A DNA stretch of 14,029 nt from Candidatus Omnitrophota bacterium (lineage in GTDB: Bacteria > Omnitrophota > Gorgyraeia > Duberdicusellales > 4484-171). The stretch lies in assembly GCA_023818995.1 (NCBI GenBank), contig JAMWDA010000019.1, positions 1-14,029 of the forward strand. The letters are read 5' to 3'. The position numbers were made by a program, and so were the translations under genes. Positions 7,243 through 14,029 of the stretch are shown here, in pieces (the stretch's first letter is position 1; each line of letters begins with the position of its first letter). The notes under the pieces were generated by a model. That model saw only the letters and a list, made by a program, of their open reading frames with translations, ran no database searches and was not told where the DNA came from.

Positions 7243-9129
7243 ATGGTTGATACCTTAAAAATTTATGTTCACAAACAAATATCTCTAAATGATGTATTGG
7301 AGAAATTAGTGCGCTTGGAATATAAGCGATACGATTCTGTAAACGAGGAAGGAGATTTTTCTGTTAAGGGAGATACTTTAGAGATATTTCCTGTTAATTT
7401 TACTTTACCGGTAAGAGTGGAGTGGGATTTTGATGTGGTAAGTAAAATATACAGTTTTGATAAGAATCTTAATAGAAAAATAGCCGATTACGATTTCCTT
7501 ATTGTTATTCCTTTTTTAAAGAGATACAAAAAATACTCTGAAGATATACCTTTGGATGCAGTTTTAAGAATAAAGAGTGGTGATTATGTTGTGCATATTA
7601 ATTATGGGATAGGGAAATTCTTGGGAATAAAAAAGATAAGAGTGAAGGATAAGGAAGATTATTTTTTTGAGATAGAGTATGCGAATAAAGATAAGATTTA
7701 TGTTCCAAGAGAAGATATACATCTCATTCAGAAGTATGTAAGTTTTACTCTAAAACCACCCCGACTTAGCACACTTGGTTCTAAGGAATGGTATAGAACG
7801 AAAAAACGTGTGGAAGAGGGAGTTAAAAATTTTGCGATGGAGCTTCTTCGCATAGAGGCAGAACGCCAACTCCAAGGAGGATTTAAATATTCACCGGATA
7901 CAGAGTGGCAGAAATTATTTGAAGCTTCTTTCCCTTACCAAGAAACAGAAGACCAAAGAAAGGCTACGGAGGAGGTAAAAAAAGATATGGAATCGAATCG
8001 CTGTATGGATAGACTTATCTGCGGTGATGTTGGTTACGGTAAAACAGAGGTAGCTATGCGCACAGCTTTTAAAGCAGTTATGGATTCTAAGCAAGTAGCT
8101 TTTTTAGTGCCTACTACAATTTTAGCTTACCAGCACTACGAGAGTTTAAAGAAGAGGATTGGTAATTTTCCTATAAATGTGGAGATGCTTTCCCGATTCA
8201 AATCTCCTGTTGAACAGAAGGAGATAGTTAAAAAACTTAAGCAAGGTAGAATTGATATTATCGTAGGAACGCACAGATTATTATCCTCTGATATAGAATT
8301 TTTTGATTTAGGTTTACTAATAGTTGATGAGGAGCAACGTTTTGGGGTAGCTCATAAAGAAAGAATAAAAAAATTAAAAGTTGGTATAGATGTTTTAACT
8401 CTTACAGCAACTCCTATACCACGAACACTTTATATGGGACTAATTGGTATAAAGGATATTTCTATTATTAAAACTCCTCCCCAAGAACGTTTATCTATAA
8501 AGACTAAAGTAGCAGAATTTTCTCATCAAATAATTCAAGAAGCGATAAACAGAGAAGTTAGACGTAATGGTCAAGTATTTTTTATCCATAACCGTATAGA
8601 GACTATCTATCGGATAGAAAGGATGCTTAGAGAAATTCTTCCTTCCCAAGTAAGGATAGGAGTAGTCCATGGAAGGATGTCTTCAGGAGATATTGAGAAG
8701 ACTATGTTGAGTTTTATATCTAAAAAGATAGATTGCCTTTTATCTACCGCTATCGTAGAGTCTGGCATAGATATACCTTCAGCAAATACAATAATCGTTA
8801 ACGATGCCCATAGATTTGGGTTAGAGGATTTACACCAGTTGAGAGGTAGGGTGGGCAGATACAATATTCAAGCATACTCTTATTTTTTGATTCCACCGTG
8901 GAATACTTTAGAAAGCGATGTGCAAAGGAGACTAAAACTCATACAAGAATTTTCACATTTAGGTGCCGGCTTTGATGTAGCGATGAGCGATTTGGAATTA
9001 AGGGGAGCGGGTAACATACTTGGACCACAACAGCATGGTTTTATATGGATGGTAGGATTTGATTTGTATTGCCGATTGCTTAAGCAAGAGATAGAATATT
9101 TAAAGGCTTATACGAACTATAAAATTTAA
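7243..9129 (+). CDS. mfd: Miniature Mfd (transcription-repair coupling factor), lacking UvrA-binding and C-terminal domains
   Basis: Mfd pushes stalled RNA polymerase off DNA lesions by ATP-driven translocation and normally recruits UvrA. This one has 628 residues against about 1,100-1,200 in the family. It begins inside the UvrB-like module (KIYVHKQISLNDVLEKLVRL, then GDFSVKGDTLEIFP 37-50), so the earlier D1a and D2 parts are absent. Next come the RNA-polymerase-binding CarD-like domain (about 106-170: GDYVVHINYGIGKFLGI, IYVPREDIHLIQKY) and two complete helicase lobes: Walker A GDVGYGKTE (261-269), DEEQ (362-365), TATPIPRT (388-395) and QLRGRVGR (532-539). The translocation motif LELRGAGNILGPQQHG (584-599) follows. 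The chain stops about 30 residues later, without the C-terminal D7 domain that masks UvrA binding. An in-frame stop at 7210 and the secDF gene rule out a longer N-terminus. A weak GGGG (7234) is the only ribosome site. Confidence 0.92.
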   Translation: MVDTLKIYVHKQISLNDVLEKLVRLEYKRYDSVNEEGDFSVKGDTLEIFPVNFTLPVRVEWDFDVVSKIYSFDKNLNRKIADYDFLIVIPFLKRYKKYSEDIPLDAVLRIKSGDYVVHINYGIGKFLGIKKIRVKDKEDYFFEIEYANKDKIYVPREDIHLIQKYVSFTLKPPRLSTLGSKEWYRTKKRVEEGVKNFAMELLRIEAERQLQGGFKYSPDTEWQKLFEASFPYQETEDQRKATEEVKKDMESNRCMDRLICGDVGYGKTEVAMRTAFKAVMDSKQVAFLVPTTILAYQHYESLKKRIGNFPINVEMLSRFKSPVEQKEIVKKLKQGRIDIIVGTHRLLSSDIEFFDLGLLIVDEEQRFGVAHKERIKKLKVGIDVLTLTATPIPRTLYMGLIGIKDISIIKTPPQERLSIKTKVAEFSHQIIQEAINREVRRNGQVFFIHNRIETIYRIERMLREILPSQVRIGVVHGRMSSGDIEKTMLSFISKKIDCLLSTAIVESGIDIPSANTIIVNDAHRFGLEDLHQLRGRVGRYNIQAYSYFLIPPWNTLESDVQRRLKLIQEFSHLGAGFDVAMSDLELRGAGNILGPQQHGFIWMVGFDLYCRLLKQEIEYLKAYTNYKI

Positions 9130-9157
9130 AAATTTGTTATAAAGGGGGTAGATTTAA

Positions 9158-10042
9158 ATGAGAGTTAATCGGTTAATAAAATATTTTTTTGTTACTACAT
9201 TTTTATTTTTAGAATTCAATATTTACTCTCAGCAAACCAATAGGATTTTAGCTAAAGTAAATAATGAGGTAATAACTTTAAAGGATTTGGAAAATTATGT
9301 TAAGATTTTAGGTATCAATGAAGATATTAATGATATACAAAGCCAGCTATTAGAACAGATTATTCAGGAGAGATTAATTATTCAGTTAGCTAAGAAGGAT
9401 AATATACTTATACCCAATACTTTGGTAGAGGCAAAGTTAAATCAGTTAGCTTCCAGCTATCCTAATTATATAGAGTTTGAGACAGTTTTGTCAAGAGAAG
9501 GATTGAGCTTAAATGATATAAAAGAAAGGATTAAGGATAATTTTATTATTCAAGAGGTTATCAATAAGTACGTTAACTCTAAAATAAAAGTTTCTCCTAA
9601 AGAGATTACAGCTTATTATCAAGATAATCTTTCCAAATACAATTCTTCCACCAAATACGTATGTTGGATAGCTAAATCGGATAAACGGAATTTTTTAGAA
9701 TTAGTAGGTGAGAAGATAAAAAGCGAGGGGATAGAGAGAACGAATAATTCTTACAAAGATATTTTTTTTAAGATGGATTCGGAAGAAGATAGTTTAAGGG
9801 ATGAAGTTAAAGAAGCGATAAAGAATATAAGTATAGGGGAATTTACCATTTTTCTTATGGATGATACTTATTATTTGATTTATTTAGAAAAAGTTATTCC
9901 TCCTTATCAGAAGTCCCTAGAAGAAGTATCTTCTCAGATAAGAGATTATCTTTACGAAGAGAAATTTAAAGAGACTTTTAACCAATGGATGGAGGGATTA
10001 GTCAAGAAAGCAGAAATAAAGATTTACGTAGAGAATAATTAG
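9158..10042 (+). CDS. SurA-like periplasmic chaperone / peptidyl-prolyl isomerase
   Basis: It probably escorts unfolded outer-membrane proteins through the periplasm. The 294-residue protein starts with a signal peptide (hydrophobic 9-20, cleavage likely near YSQQ, about 24). The SurA N-terminal chaperone domain follows: RILAKVNNEVITLKDLE (29-45), LLEQIIQERLIIQLAKK (65-81) and long helices to about 155. The following segment (about 155-250) corresponds in place to a parvulin domain but is short and poorly conserved, so isomerase activity is doubtful. SIGEFTIFLMDDTYYLIYLEK and the closing helix (SSQIRDYLYEEKFKETFNQW) are typical of the family C-terminus. GGGGG (9144-9148) lies 9 nt before the ATG. 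It sits 28 nt after mfd, within a run of + strand genes. Only the family level is certain, not strict SurA orthology. Confidence 0.85.
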   Translation: MRVNRLIKYFFVTTFLFLEFNIYSQQTNRILAKVNNEVITLKDLENYVKILGINEDINDIQSQLLEQIIQERLIIQLAKKDNILIPNTLVEAKLNQLASSYPNYIEFETVLSREGLSLNDIKERIKDNFIIQEVINKYVNSKIKVSPKEITAYYQDNLSKYNSSTKYVCWIAKSDKRNFLELVGEKIKSEGIERTNNSYKDIFFKMDSEEDSLRDEVKEAIKNISIGEFTIFLMDDTYYLIYLEKVIPPYQKSLEEVSSQIRDYLYEEKFKETFNQWMEGLVKKAEIKIYVENN

Positions 10043-10146
10043 ATTTATAGAAACACGGTAGAAACGGCCAGAATATGGATGAAGAAGTTTGCCATAAATT
10101 TCAAAGAGTTTTTTAATCTTTTACAGATTATTTGTACACCCTCTAT

Positions 10147-11073
10147 ATGATAAAAAAAATTGTAGTAACTATAGGAGATCCTGCCGGTTGCGGAGCATTT
10201 ATTACTGTGAAAGCCATAGAATCACTGGGAAGTAAAAAAACATTATTTTTTATTGTAGGAGATAAGCTAATTTTAGAACGGGTAAGAGGTTTTAAGAGAT
10301 TATGCGGAAAAATTGAATTAATTGACCCTTCTACTCCTCAAATAGATAAAATAAAACCAGGTTTTATCTCTTATTTGAGCGGGAAAGCTAGTCTAAATTA
10401 CCTAAATAAAGCCTTAAAGATAATAGATAGAGAAAAGATAAGTGCGCTTGTTACTGCGCCTGTTTCCAAAGAAGCGATTCAATTAGTTGAACCATCATTC
10501 CAAGGTTATACGGAGTATTTAGCTAAACATTTTGGTGTAAATAATTTTGCAATGATGATGGTTTCTCCTCTTTTAAAAGTAGTTCTTTTAACGCGCCATA
10601 TCTTGTTAAGAGAAGTATCAAATAAATTTAATTATGATGATATTAAGGATAATTTGGAGCTTGTCTATGATTTTCTACAAAAAAAATTTAAGATAAAAAA
10701 TCCTAAAGTTGTTTTTGCCAGCTTTAATCCTCATGCAGGTATAGATACATTTCTTGAGAGAGAAGAAAAAATAATTAAGCAAGTAATAGAAGGTTTTGGC
10801 AAACCGGTGTACGGTCCTTATCCAGCTGATACTGTATTTTTAAGAAACAAATTGGAGAAATACCATTGTGTAATTGCCTTATATCATGACCAGGCAATGA
10901 TTCCTTTTAAATTACTTTCCTTTGATAAAGGTGTAAATCTAACCATTGGTTTACCAATAATAAGAACCTCTCCTGCTCACGGTGTAGCTTTTGATTTAAT
11001 GAGAGAGAAAATTACCCCCTCTTATCTATCTATGTTAGAAGCGATTAAATTATCATTGGTTCTTTCCTTATGA
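10147..11073 (+). CDS. pdxA: 4-hydroxythreonine-4-phosphate dehydrogenase PdxA
   Basis: It oxidises 4-phosphohydroxy-L-threonine on the DXP-dependent route to pyridoxal phosphate. At 308 residues it is close to family length (about 320-335). The metal-binding histidines are all present: H151 in LLTRHILLREV, H196 in FNPHAG and H247 in ALYHDQA. The N-terminal TIGDPAGCGAFITVKAI (8-24), LVTAPVSKEA (101-110) and GLPIIRTSPAHG (268-279) are diagnostic. I place the start at the ATG giving MIKKIVVTIGDPAG, as in homologues, rather than at the in-frame TTG 15 nt upstream. There is no ribosome site for either. The stop overlaps ksgA (ATGA), a pair also adjacent in enterobacteria (pdxA-ksgA). Some loops diverge, for example NPHAGIDTFLEREE in place of the usual Gly-rich stretch. 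Confidence 0.93.
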   Translation: MIKKIVVTIGDPAGCGAFITVKAIESLGSKKTLFFIVGDKLILERVRGFKRLCGKIELIDPSTPQIDKIKPGFISYLSGKASLNYLNKALKIIDREKISALVTAPVSKEAIQLVEPSFQGYTEYLAKHFGVNNFAMMMVSPLLKVVLLTRHILLREVSNKFNYDDIKDNLELVYDFLQKKFKIKNPKVVFASFNPHAGIDTFLEREEKIIKQVIEGFGKPVYGPYPADTVFLRNKLEKYHCVIALYHDQAMIPFKLLSFDKGVNLTIGLPIIRTSPAHGVAFDLMREKITPSYLSMLEAIKLSLVLSL

Positions 11074-11858
11074 AACAGAAAAAATCTTGGGGACAAATTT
11101 TTTTGCACGATAAAAAGTATATTTATAAAATCATAGATTATCTTAAAGTTGATAACGAGTATTTATTGGAAATTGGTTCAGGTAGAGGAGATATCACCTC
11201 ACTTTTATTGGATAAAGTTAATTATCTTTACTGTGTAGAGGTGGATACATCTTGGGCTAAATTCTTAGAAAATAGGTTTGCCTTAAACGATAAGATAAAA
11301 ATAATTAACGAAGATATTTTGAAGTTTCCTTTGAAATCTTTAAACAAAAATTTAGTTGTTTTTGGCAATATCCCTTTTCATATAAGTAACCAACTTATAA
11401 GATATTTAGTTAAAAATAGAGAGGTTATAAAAAGAGCTTACATAACTTTTCAGAAAGAATTTGTTAGAAAATTATGCGCTAAAGAAAATTCTAAAGATTA
11501 CGGTTTCTTGAGTTGTTATATCCAATACTACGCTTCGGTTAAAATTGCATTCGATATACCTAAATATGCTTTTTATCCTCGTCCTAAAGTAGATGCTTCC
11601 TTAGTAGATATTGTTTTTTCTAAAGAACCAGCTTTTAAAGTTATTGATGAGGATTTTTTCTTTAATTTATTGAGACAATCTTTTTCATTACGCAGGAAAA
11701 AACTTTATAATGTTTTAGAAAAATTCTACGGTGAAGAAATGGTAAAGGAAGTTTTTAGCTATCTTAACATAGATTTAAATCTCAGAGCGGATAAGCTCTC
11801 TTTGGAGAATTATTGTTGGTTAGCTAATTTTGTTTTCAAGTTGAAGCAAAAATTGTAA
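11070..11858 (+). CDS. rsmA: 16S rRNA dimethyladenosine transferase KsgA/RsmA
   Basis: It dimethylates two adjacent adenosines in the 3'-terminal hairpin of 16S rRNA late in 30S assembly, using S-adenosylmethionine. The 262-residue protein is of normal length. The N-terminal KKSWGQIFLHD (4-14) matches the family K-x-x-GQ-N-FL signature, with I instead of N. Motif I is LLEIGSGRGDIT (32-42), the acidic motif II is CVEVD (55-59), motif IV is GNIPFHIS (99-106), and the rRNA-contact blocks are YPRPKVDAS (169-177) and RQSFSLRRKKLYN (202-214). Phe in NIPF replaces the common Tyr and is tolerated in the family. Start is coupled to pdxA by a 4-nt overlap. The predicted GH57 promoter begins inside its last codons. 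Confidence 0.95.
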   Translation: MKQKKSWGQIFLHDKKYIYKIIDYLKVDNEYLLEIGSGRGDITSLLLDKVNYLYCVEVDTSWAKFLENRFALNDKIKIINEDILKFPLKSLNKNLVVFGNIPFHISNQLIRYLVKNREVIKRAYITFQKEFVRKLCAKENSKDYGFLSCYIQYYASVKIAFDIPKYAFYPRPKVDASLVDIVFSKEPAFKVIDEDFFFNLLRQSFSLRRKKLYNVLEKFYGEEMVKEVFSYLNIDLNLRADKLSLENYCWLANFVFKLKQKL

Positions 11859-11869
11859 GATGGTATAAT
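11841..11869 (+). promoter_or_regulatory. Predicted promoter for the GH57 gene
   Basis: TTGAAG (11841-11846) and TATAAT (11864-11869) are separated by exactly 17 bp, with the TG of an extended -10 at 11861-11862. It starts in the final codons of ksgA. Transcription would begin near 11876 and give a leader of about 46 nt. The box plus flank, TGGTATAATT, is identical to that of hisF. Confidence 0.7.
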
Positions 11870-11883
11870 TAAGAATAATTTTA

Positions 11884-11913
11884 CCCAATGTCCACTTCGG
11901 AAGTGTACGTGGG
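11884..11913 (+). promoter_or_regulatory. Leader hairpin overlapping the GH57 ribosome site (palindrome copy 5)
   Basis: The core CACTT-CGG-AAGTG (11893-11905) is perfect with a 3-nt loop, like the other palindromes. The stem can continue outward past one C-U mismatch (TGTA with TACG/T, one G-U pair). After a bulged A, CCC (11884-11886) pairs with GGG (11911-11913). That GGG is the start of the ribosome site GGGAGG (11911-11916), 5 nt before the ATG, so the fold would partly hide it. Function as a translational switch is inferred only. Confidence 0.45.
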
Positions 11914-11921
11914 AGGTAGAT

Positions 11922-13484
11922 ATGAAATACACAAAGACAAAAGTTATTTTTTTATGGCATATGCATCAACCTTATTATAAACTACCCAATTCTAAATATT
12001 ATATATTACCTTGGGTTAGGTTACACGGCATTAAGGATTACTATGGCATGGCAAAATTTTTGGAACAATTTGATAAGGTTAAAGTTACCTTTAACTTTAG
12101 TGGTATACTTTTACACCAGATTTTAGATTATACAGAAAATAAAACTCAGGATTACTATGGTTTACTCTCTTTAAAGAAACCAACATCCTTGACTAAAAAA
12201 GAGAAGAATTTCATTATTGATAGATTTTTCTCCGTTAATTTTGAAAGATTTATTAGATCAAACACGCGTTATATACAGCTTTATCAGAAAAAATCAATTA
12301 AAGCAAATTTCTCCTATCAGGATATTTTAGACTTACAAGCTATTTACAATCTATGTTGGTTTCATCCTATTACCATTAAAGAAGATAAGAATCTACAAGA
12401 ACTTATTAAAAAAGGTAGAGATTATACTCAAGATGATAAGGAGTACATAATAAATAAACAATACCAAATTCTTTCCCTTATATTACCACTTTATCGTAAG
12501 CTTTTAGATAAAGGTAGGATAGAATTATCGTTAACACCCTATATGCATCCTATAATGCCTTTGATTTATGATAATGATGTATTAAAAGAGTTTCCTTATC
12601 TTAAGAAGCCTTTAGTAAGATTTTCTTATCCTAAAGATTGTATTTGGCATATTGTTCGTTCTAAAGAGATTTTTAACAAGGTTTTTTCTAAAGATATAAA
12701 AGGAAGTTGGCCATCAGAGGGAAGTATTTCTCAAGATGTAGCTAAATTATATACTAAACAAGGCTTTAATTGGATAGGTGCTGATGAAGGTATACTTTTT
12801 AAGAGTTTAGTTAGTGAATTTGTCCCTTACGATACTATAAAAACTCAGAGGCATTTAATTTATAAACCGTATAGTTTTAATGGACTAAATATTTTCTTCC
12901 GGGATAGGAATCTTTCCGATACCATAAGTTTTGTTTATGAAGGTTGGGAGGATACAGTGTTGGCTGCTAATGACCTATTAGAGCATTTTAAGAGAATACA
13001 TTACTATGCTAAAGATATGGTAAAAAACAGAGTAATTACAATAATTATGGATGGAGAGAATGCCTGGGAGTACTACAAGAATAATGGATTAGAGTTCTTA
13101 GAAGTAGTTTATTCTGGTTTAGAAAATAGCGATATTTTGTCTTCTACTACACCTACAGAGTTTTTATTAGATAGCCCTTCCAAGCCTTTGAAAAAATTAA
13201 GCAGCGGTTCATGGATAAACACAGATTTTGGTGTATGGATAGGTTCTAAGTCTAATAATAACAACTGGGTCATTTTAAAGAAACTTAGAGATTGGATAGA
13301 TACATGTAAGGATAAAAATATAAAAGAGAAAGCCTTGGAATATTTCTATATAATTGAAGGTAGCGATTGGAATTGGTGGAATACATTTGAAGAGAACACG
13401 GGTGATTTTAAGAAAATATTTTTTTCTTATGTAAAAGAGATTTGTAGATTACTTGGCAAAGATTTCTCATCTTTAGTTAAGTAA
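11922..13484 (+). CDS. Glycoside hydrolase family 57 (alpha-amylase/4-alpha-glucanotransferase-type)
   Basis: GH57 enzymes cleave or transfer alpha-glucans with retention, through a (beta/alpha)7 barrel. The 520-residue protein has motif 1 WHMHQPYY (12-19), motif 2 FSGILLHQILDY (about 59-70), motif 3 GSWPSEGSIS (261-270) with the predicted nucleophile E266, and motif 4 IIMDGENAWEYY (374-385) with the predicted acid/base D377. The Trp-rich SDWNWWN lies near residue 481. There is no signal peptide, so it acts in the cytoplasm, most likely on glycogen or maltodextrin. It resembles the COG1449 group; the substrate cannot be set from sequence alone. It has a good ribosome site GGGAGG, a predicted private promoter and a structured leader, so it can be expressed apart from the genes before it. 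A tRNA gene begins 18 nt after its stop. Confidence 0.92.
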   Translation: MKYTKTKVIFLWHMHQPYYKLPNSKYYILPWVRLHGIKDYYGMAKFLEQFDKVKVTFNFSGILLHQILDYTENKTQDYYGLLSLKKPTSLTKKEKNFIIDRFFSVNFERFIRSNTRYIQLYQKKSIKANFSYQDILDLQAIYNLCWFHPITIKEDKNLQELIKKGRDYTQDDKEYIINKQYQILSLILPLYRKLLDKGRIELSLTPYMHPIMPLIYDNDVLKEFPYLKKPLVRFSYPKDCIWHIVRSKEIFNKVFSKDIKGSWPSEGSISQDVAKLYTKQGFNWIGADEGILFKSLVSEFVPYDTIKTQRHLIYKPYSFNGLNIFFRDRNLSDTISFVYEGWEDTVLAANDLLEHFKRIHYYAKDMVKNRVITIIMDGENAWEYYKNNGLEFLEVVYSGLENSDILSSTTPTEFLLDSPSKPLKKLSSGSWINTDFGVWIGSKSNNNNWVILKKLRDWIDTCKDKNIKEKALEYFYIIEGSDWNWWNTFEENTGDFKKIFFSYVKEICRLLGKDFSSLVK

Positions 13485-13502
13485 AATATTATAGGCTATT
13501 TT

Positions 13503-13596
13503 GGAGGGGTGCGAGAGCCTGGTTTAATCGGCACGCCTGGAGAGCGTGTGTCCGGCTAAAACTGGACCGAGGGTTCGAATCCCTCCCCCTCCGCCA
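13503..13596 (+). tRNA. tRNA-Ser (anticodon GGA)
   Basis: A 94-nt class II tRNA with encoded CCA. The acceptor stem GGAGGGG/CCCCTCC is perfect, with discriminator G at 13593. A short D-stem CGA/TCG precedes the anticodon stem CACGC/GCGTG around loop CTGGAGA, which places anticodon GGA at 13539-13541 (reads UCC and UCU). The long variable arm GTCCGG-CTAAAA-CTGGAC identifies serine, and the T-arm is GAGGG-TTCGAAT-CCCTC. Position 37 is G, where many tRNA-Ser have A. No separate promoter or terminator is visible, so it may be released from the GH57 transcript. Confidence 0.95.
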
Positions 13597-13597
13597 G

Positions 13598-14029
13598 ATA
13601 GAAGAAATTTTGAGAGAGCTTAACTTTTCAATTCTTAATAAATCAATTGTTGGTGAAAATGGAGATTCTTTATCATTGGACCAATATTATGAGGGCAAAG
13701 GAATATATTACTTCATCGAGCAGAAAGTAAGAGATGATCACGATTCTACTAAAAAACGAGGGCAAATTTCTAATTTCGAAACCAAATTAGAAACTTTATA
13801 TAAAAAGCACAAGGATAAACTCGTAGGGATTATGTATTTTATTGATCCAGACCTTTTAAAGAATAAAAATTATTATTTGCCAGAACTAAAAAGATTAAGT
13901 GAATTTTATGGTGTTAAAACTTATTTACTTTACGGAAAAGAATTATTTGATTATCTTTGCAAACCTGATTTATGGGAACAAATTCTTTTGTGGTTGAAAC
14001 AATGGAAAGATAGTTTACCGGAAATCCCA
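13598..14029 (+). CDS. Type II restriction endonuclease fragment (HpyAIV/HinfI-like), no N-terminus, cut by right edge
   Basis: The frame from base 13598 codes for 144 residues recognisable as the middle and late part of a PD-(D/E)XK restriction enzyme. D28 is followed 13 residues on by FIEQKVRDDHDSTKKRGQ, in which E41-Q-K43 forms the ExK catalytic pair; then come LVGIMYFIDPDLLKNKNYY and WLKQWKDSLPEIP. From memory this pattern belongs to the HpyAIV-type family; the name is tentative, the endonuclease fold less so. The expected N-terminal part (perhaps 100 residues) is absent. Coding similarity appears to run back to the tRNA 3' end, and the frame stays open through the whole tRNA gene to 13481 with no ATG or GTG. 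The only nearby start is TTG at 13610, without a ribosome site. It is probably a 5'-truncated remnant. No methyltransferase is in view; one could lie to the right. Confidence 0.6.
   Translation, partial: MEEILRELNFSILNKSIVGENGDSLSLDQYYEGKGIYYFIEQKVRDDHDSTKKRGQISNFETKLETLYKKHKDKLVGIMYFIDPDLLKNKNYYLPELKRLSEFYGVKTYLLYGKELFDYLCKPDLWEQILLWLKQWKDSLPEIP

Noticed and set aside
8607..8864. Minus-strand open frame of 85 codons inside mfd
   Set aside because: Antisense to the second helicase lobe, with no independent support.
10043..10146. Possible small gene or leader peptide before pdxA (ATG at 10075, 13 codons, stop at 10116) and a TAATCT/AGATTA mini-hairpin
   Set aside because: The mini-frame has no ribosome site and the hairpin is six A/T-rich pairs. 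A TTTACA at 10120 would pair only with a -10 box overlapping the pdxA start codon. I see nothing firm in this 104-nt gap.
10132..10146. Upstream TTG start for pdxA
   Set aside because: Homologues begin directly before the VVTIGDPAG motif, which the ATG at 10147 provides; the extra five residues are unconserved.
13483..13500. AAAATA/TATTTT inverted repeat after the GH57 stop as a terminator
   Set aside because: The stem is six A-T pairs with an eight-base loop and no T-tract; it would not be stable.
1..14029. CRISPR array, insertion sequence, phage genes or a complete defence system
   Set aside because: No spaced direct repeats, transposase, integrase or complete restriction-modification pair is visible; only the endonuclease fragment at the right edge hints at mobile DNA.

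Overview
The window is an AT-rich stretch of bacterial chromosome. It carries housekeeping and biosynthetic genes, almost all on the + strand and tightly packed. A C-terminal outer-membrane beta-barrel, a SurA-type periplasmic protein and a SecDF fusion point to a Gram-negative (diderm) cell. Low GC, a fused SecDF, a very short Mfd, an RNA-free RNase P homologue and a GH57 glycosidase suggest an uncultured deep-branching lineage. My best guess is Omnitrophota/OP3 or a relative, from general impression and not from any search.

Layout. (1) 3-965: 3' part of a porin-like gene cut by the left edge, closed by a strong terminator that works in both directions (991-1028). (2) 1066-1635, minus strand: a HARP-type protein-only RNase P (UPF0278, 'RNA ligase partner'), convergent with the porin and divergent from hisF. 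The 97-nt divergent gap holds back-to-back TATAAT boxes. (3) 1733-4424: hisF, hisI (4-nt overlap) and trpE. (4) 4453-7184: rpsP (S16), yajC and a secD-secF fusion, the last two overlapping by 17 nt. (5) 7243-10042: a miniature Mfd lacking both ends of the normal protein, then a SurA-like chaperone. (6) 10147-11858: pdxA and ksgA/rsmA, overlapping by 4 nt. (7) 11922-13484: a GH57 glycoside hydrolase with its own predicted promoter and a structured leader. (8) 13503-13596: tRNA-Ser(GGA) with encoded CCA. One base later begins an open frame coding for the middle of a type II restriction endonuclease. It has no N-terminus or plausible start and runs off the right edge.

How the genes work together. 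hisF, hisI and trpE belong to amino-acid biosynthesis, with their pathway partners elsewhere. YajC and SecDF help SecYEG export proteins, and SurA escorts outer-membrane proteins such as the porin. Mfd, KsgA, S16 and the RNase P homologue serve transcription-coupled repair, ribosome assembly and tRNA maturation. The tRNA-Ser gene lies 18 nt behind the GH57 gene, so if it is read through it needs the 5' processing that the HARP protein would provide.

Main points of interest: the protein-only RNase P homologue; the doubly truncated Mfd; the restriction-enzyme fragment abutting the tRNA-Ser 3' end; and a family of short palindromes (CACYY-N3-RRGTG) that recurs just after stop codons. I see no complete undescribed multi-gene system here.
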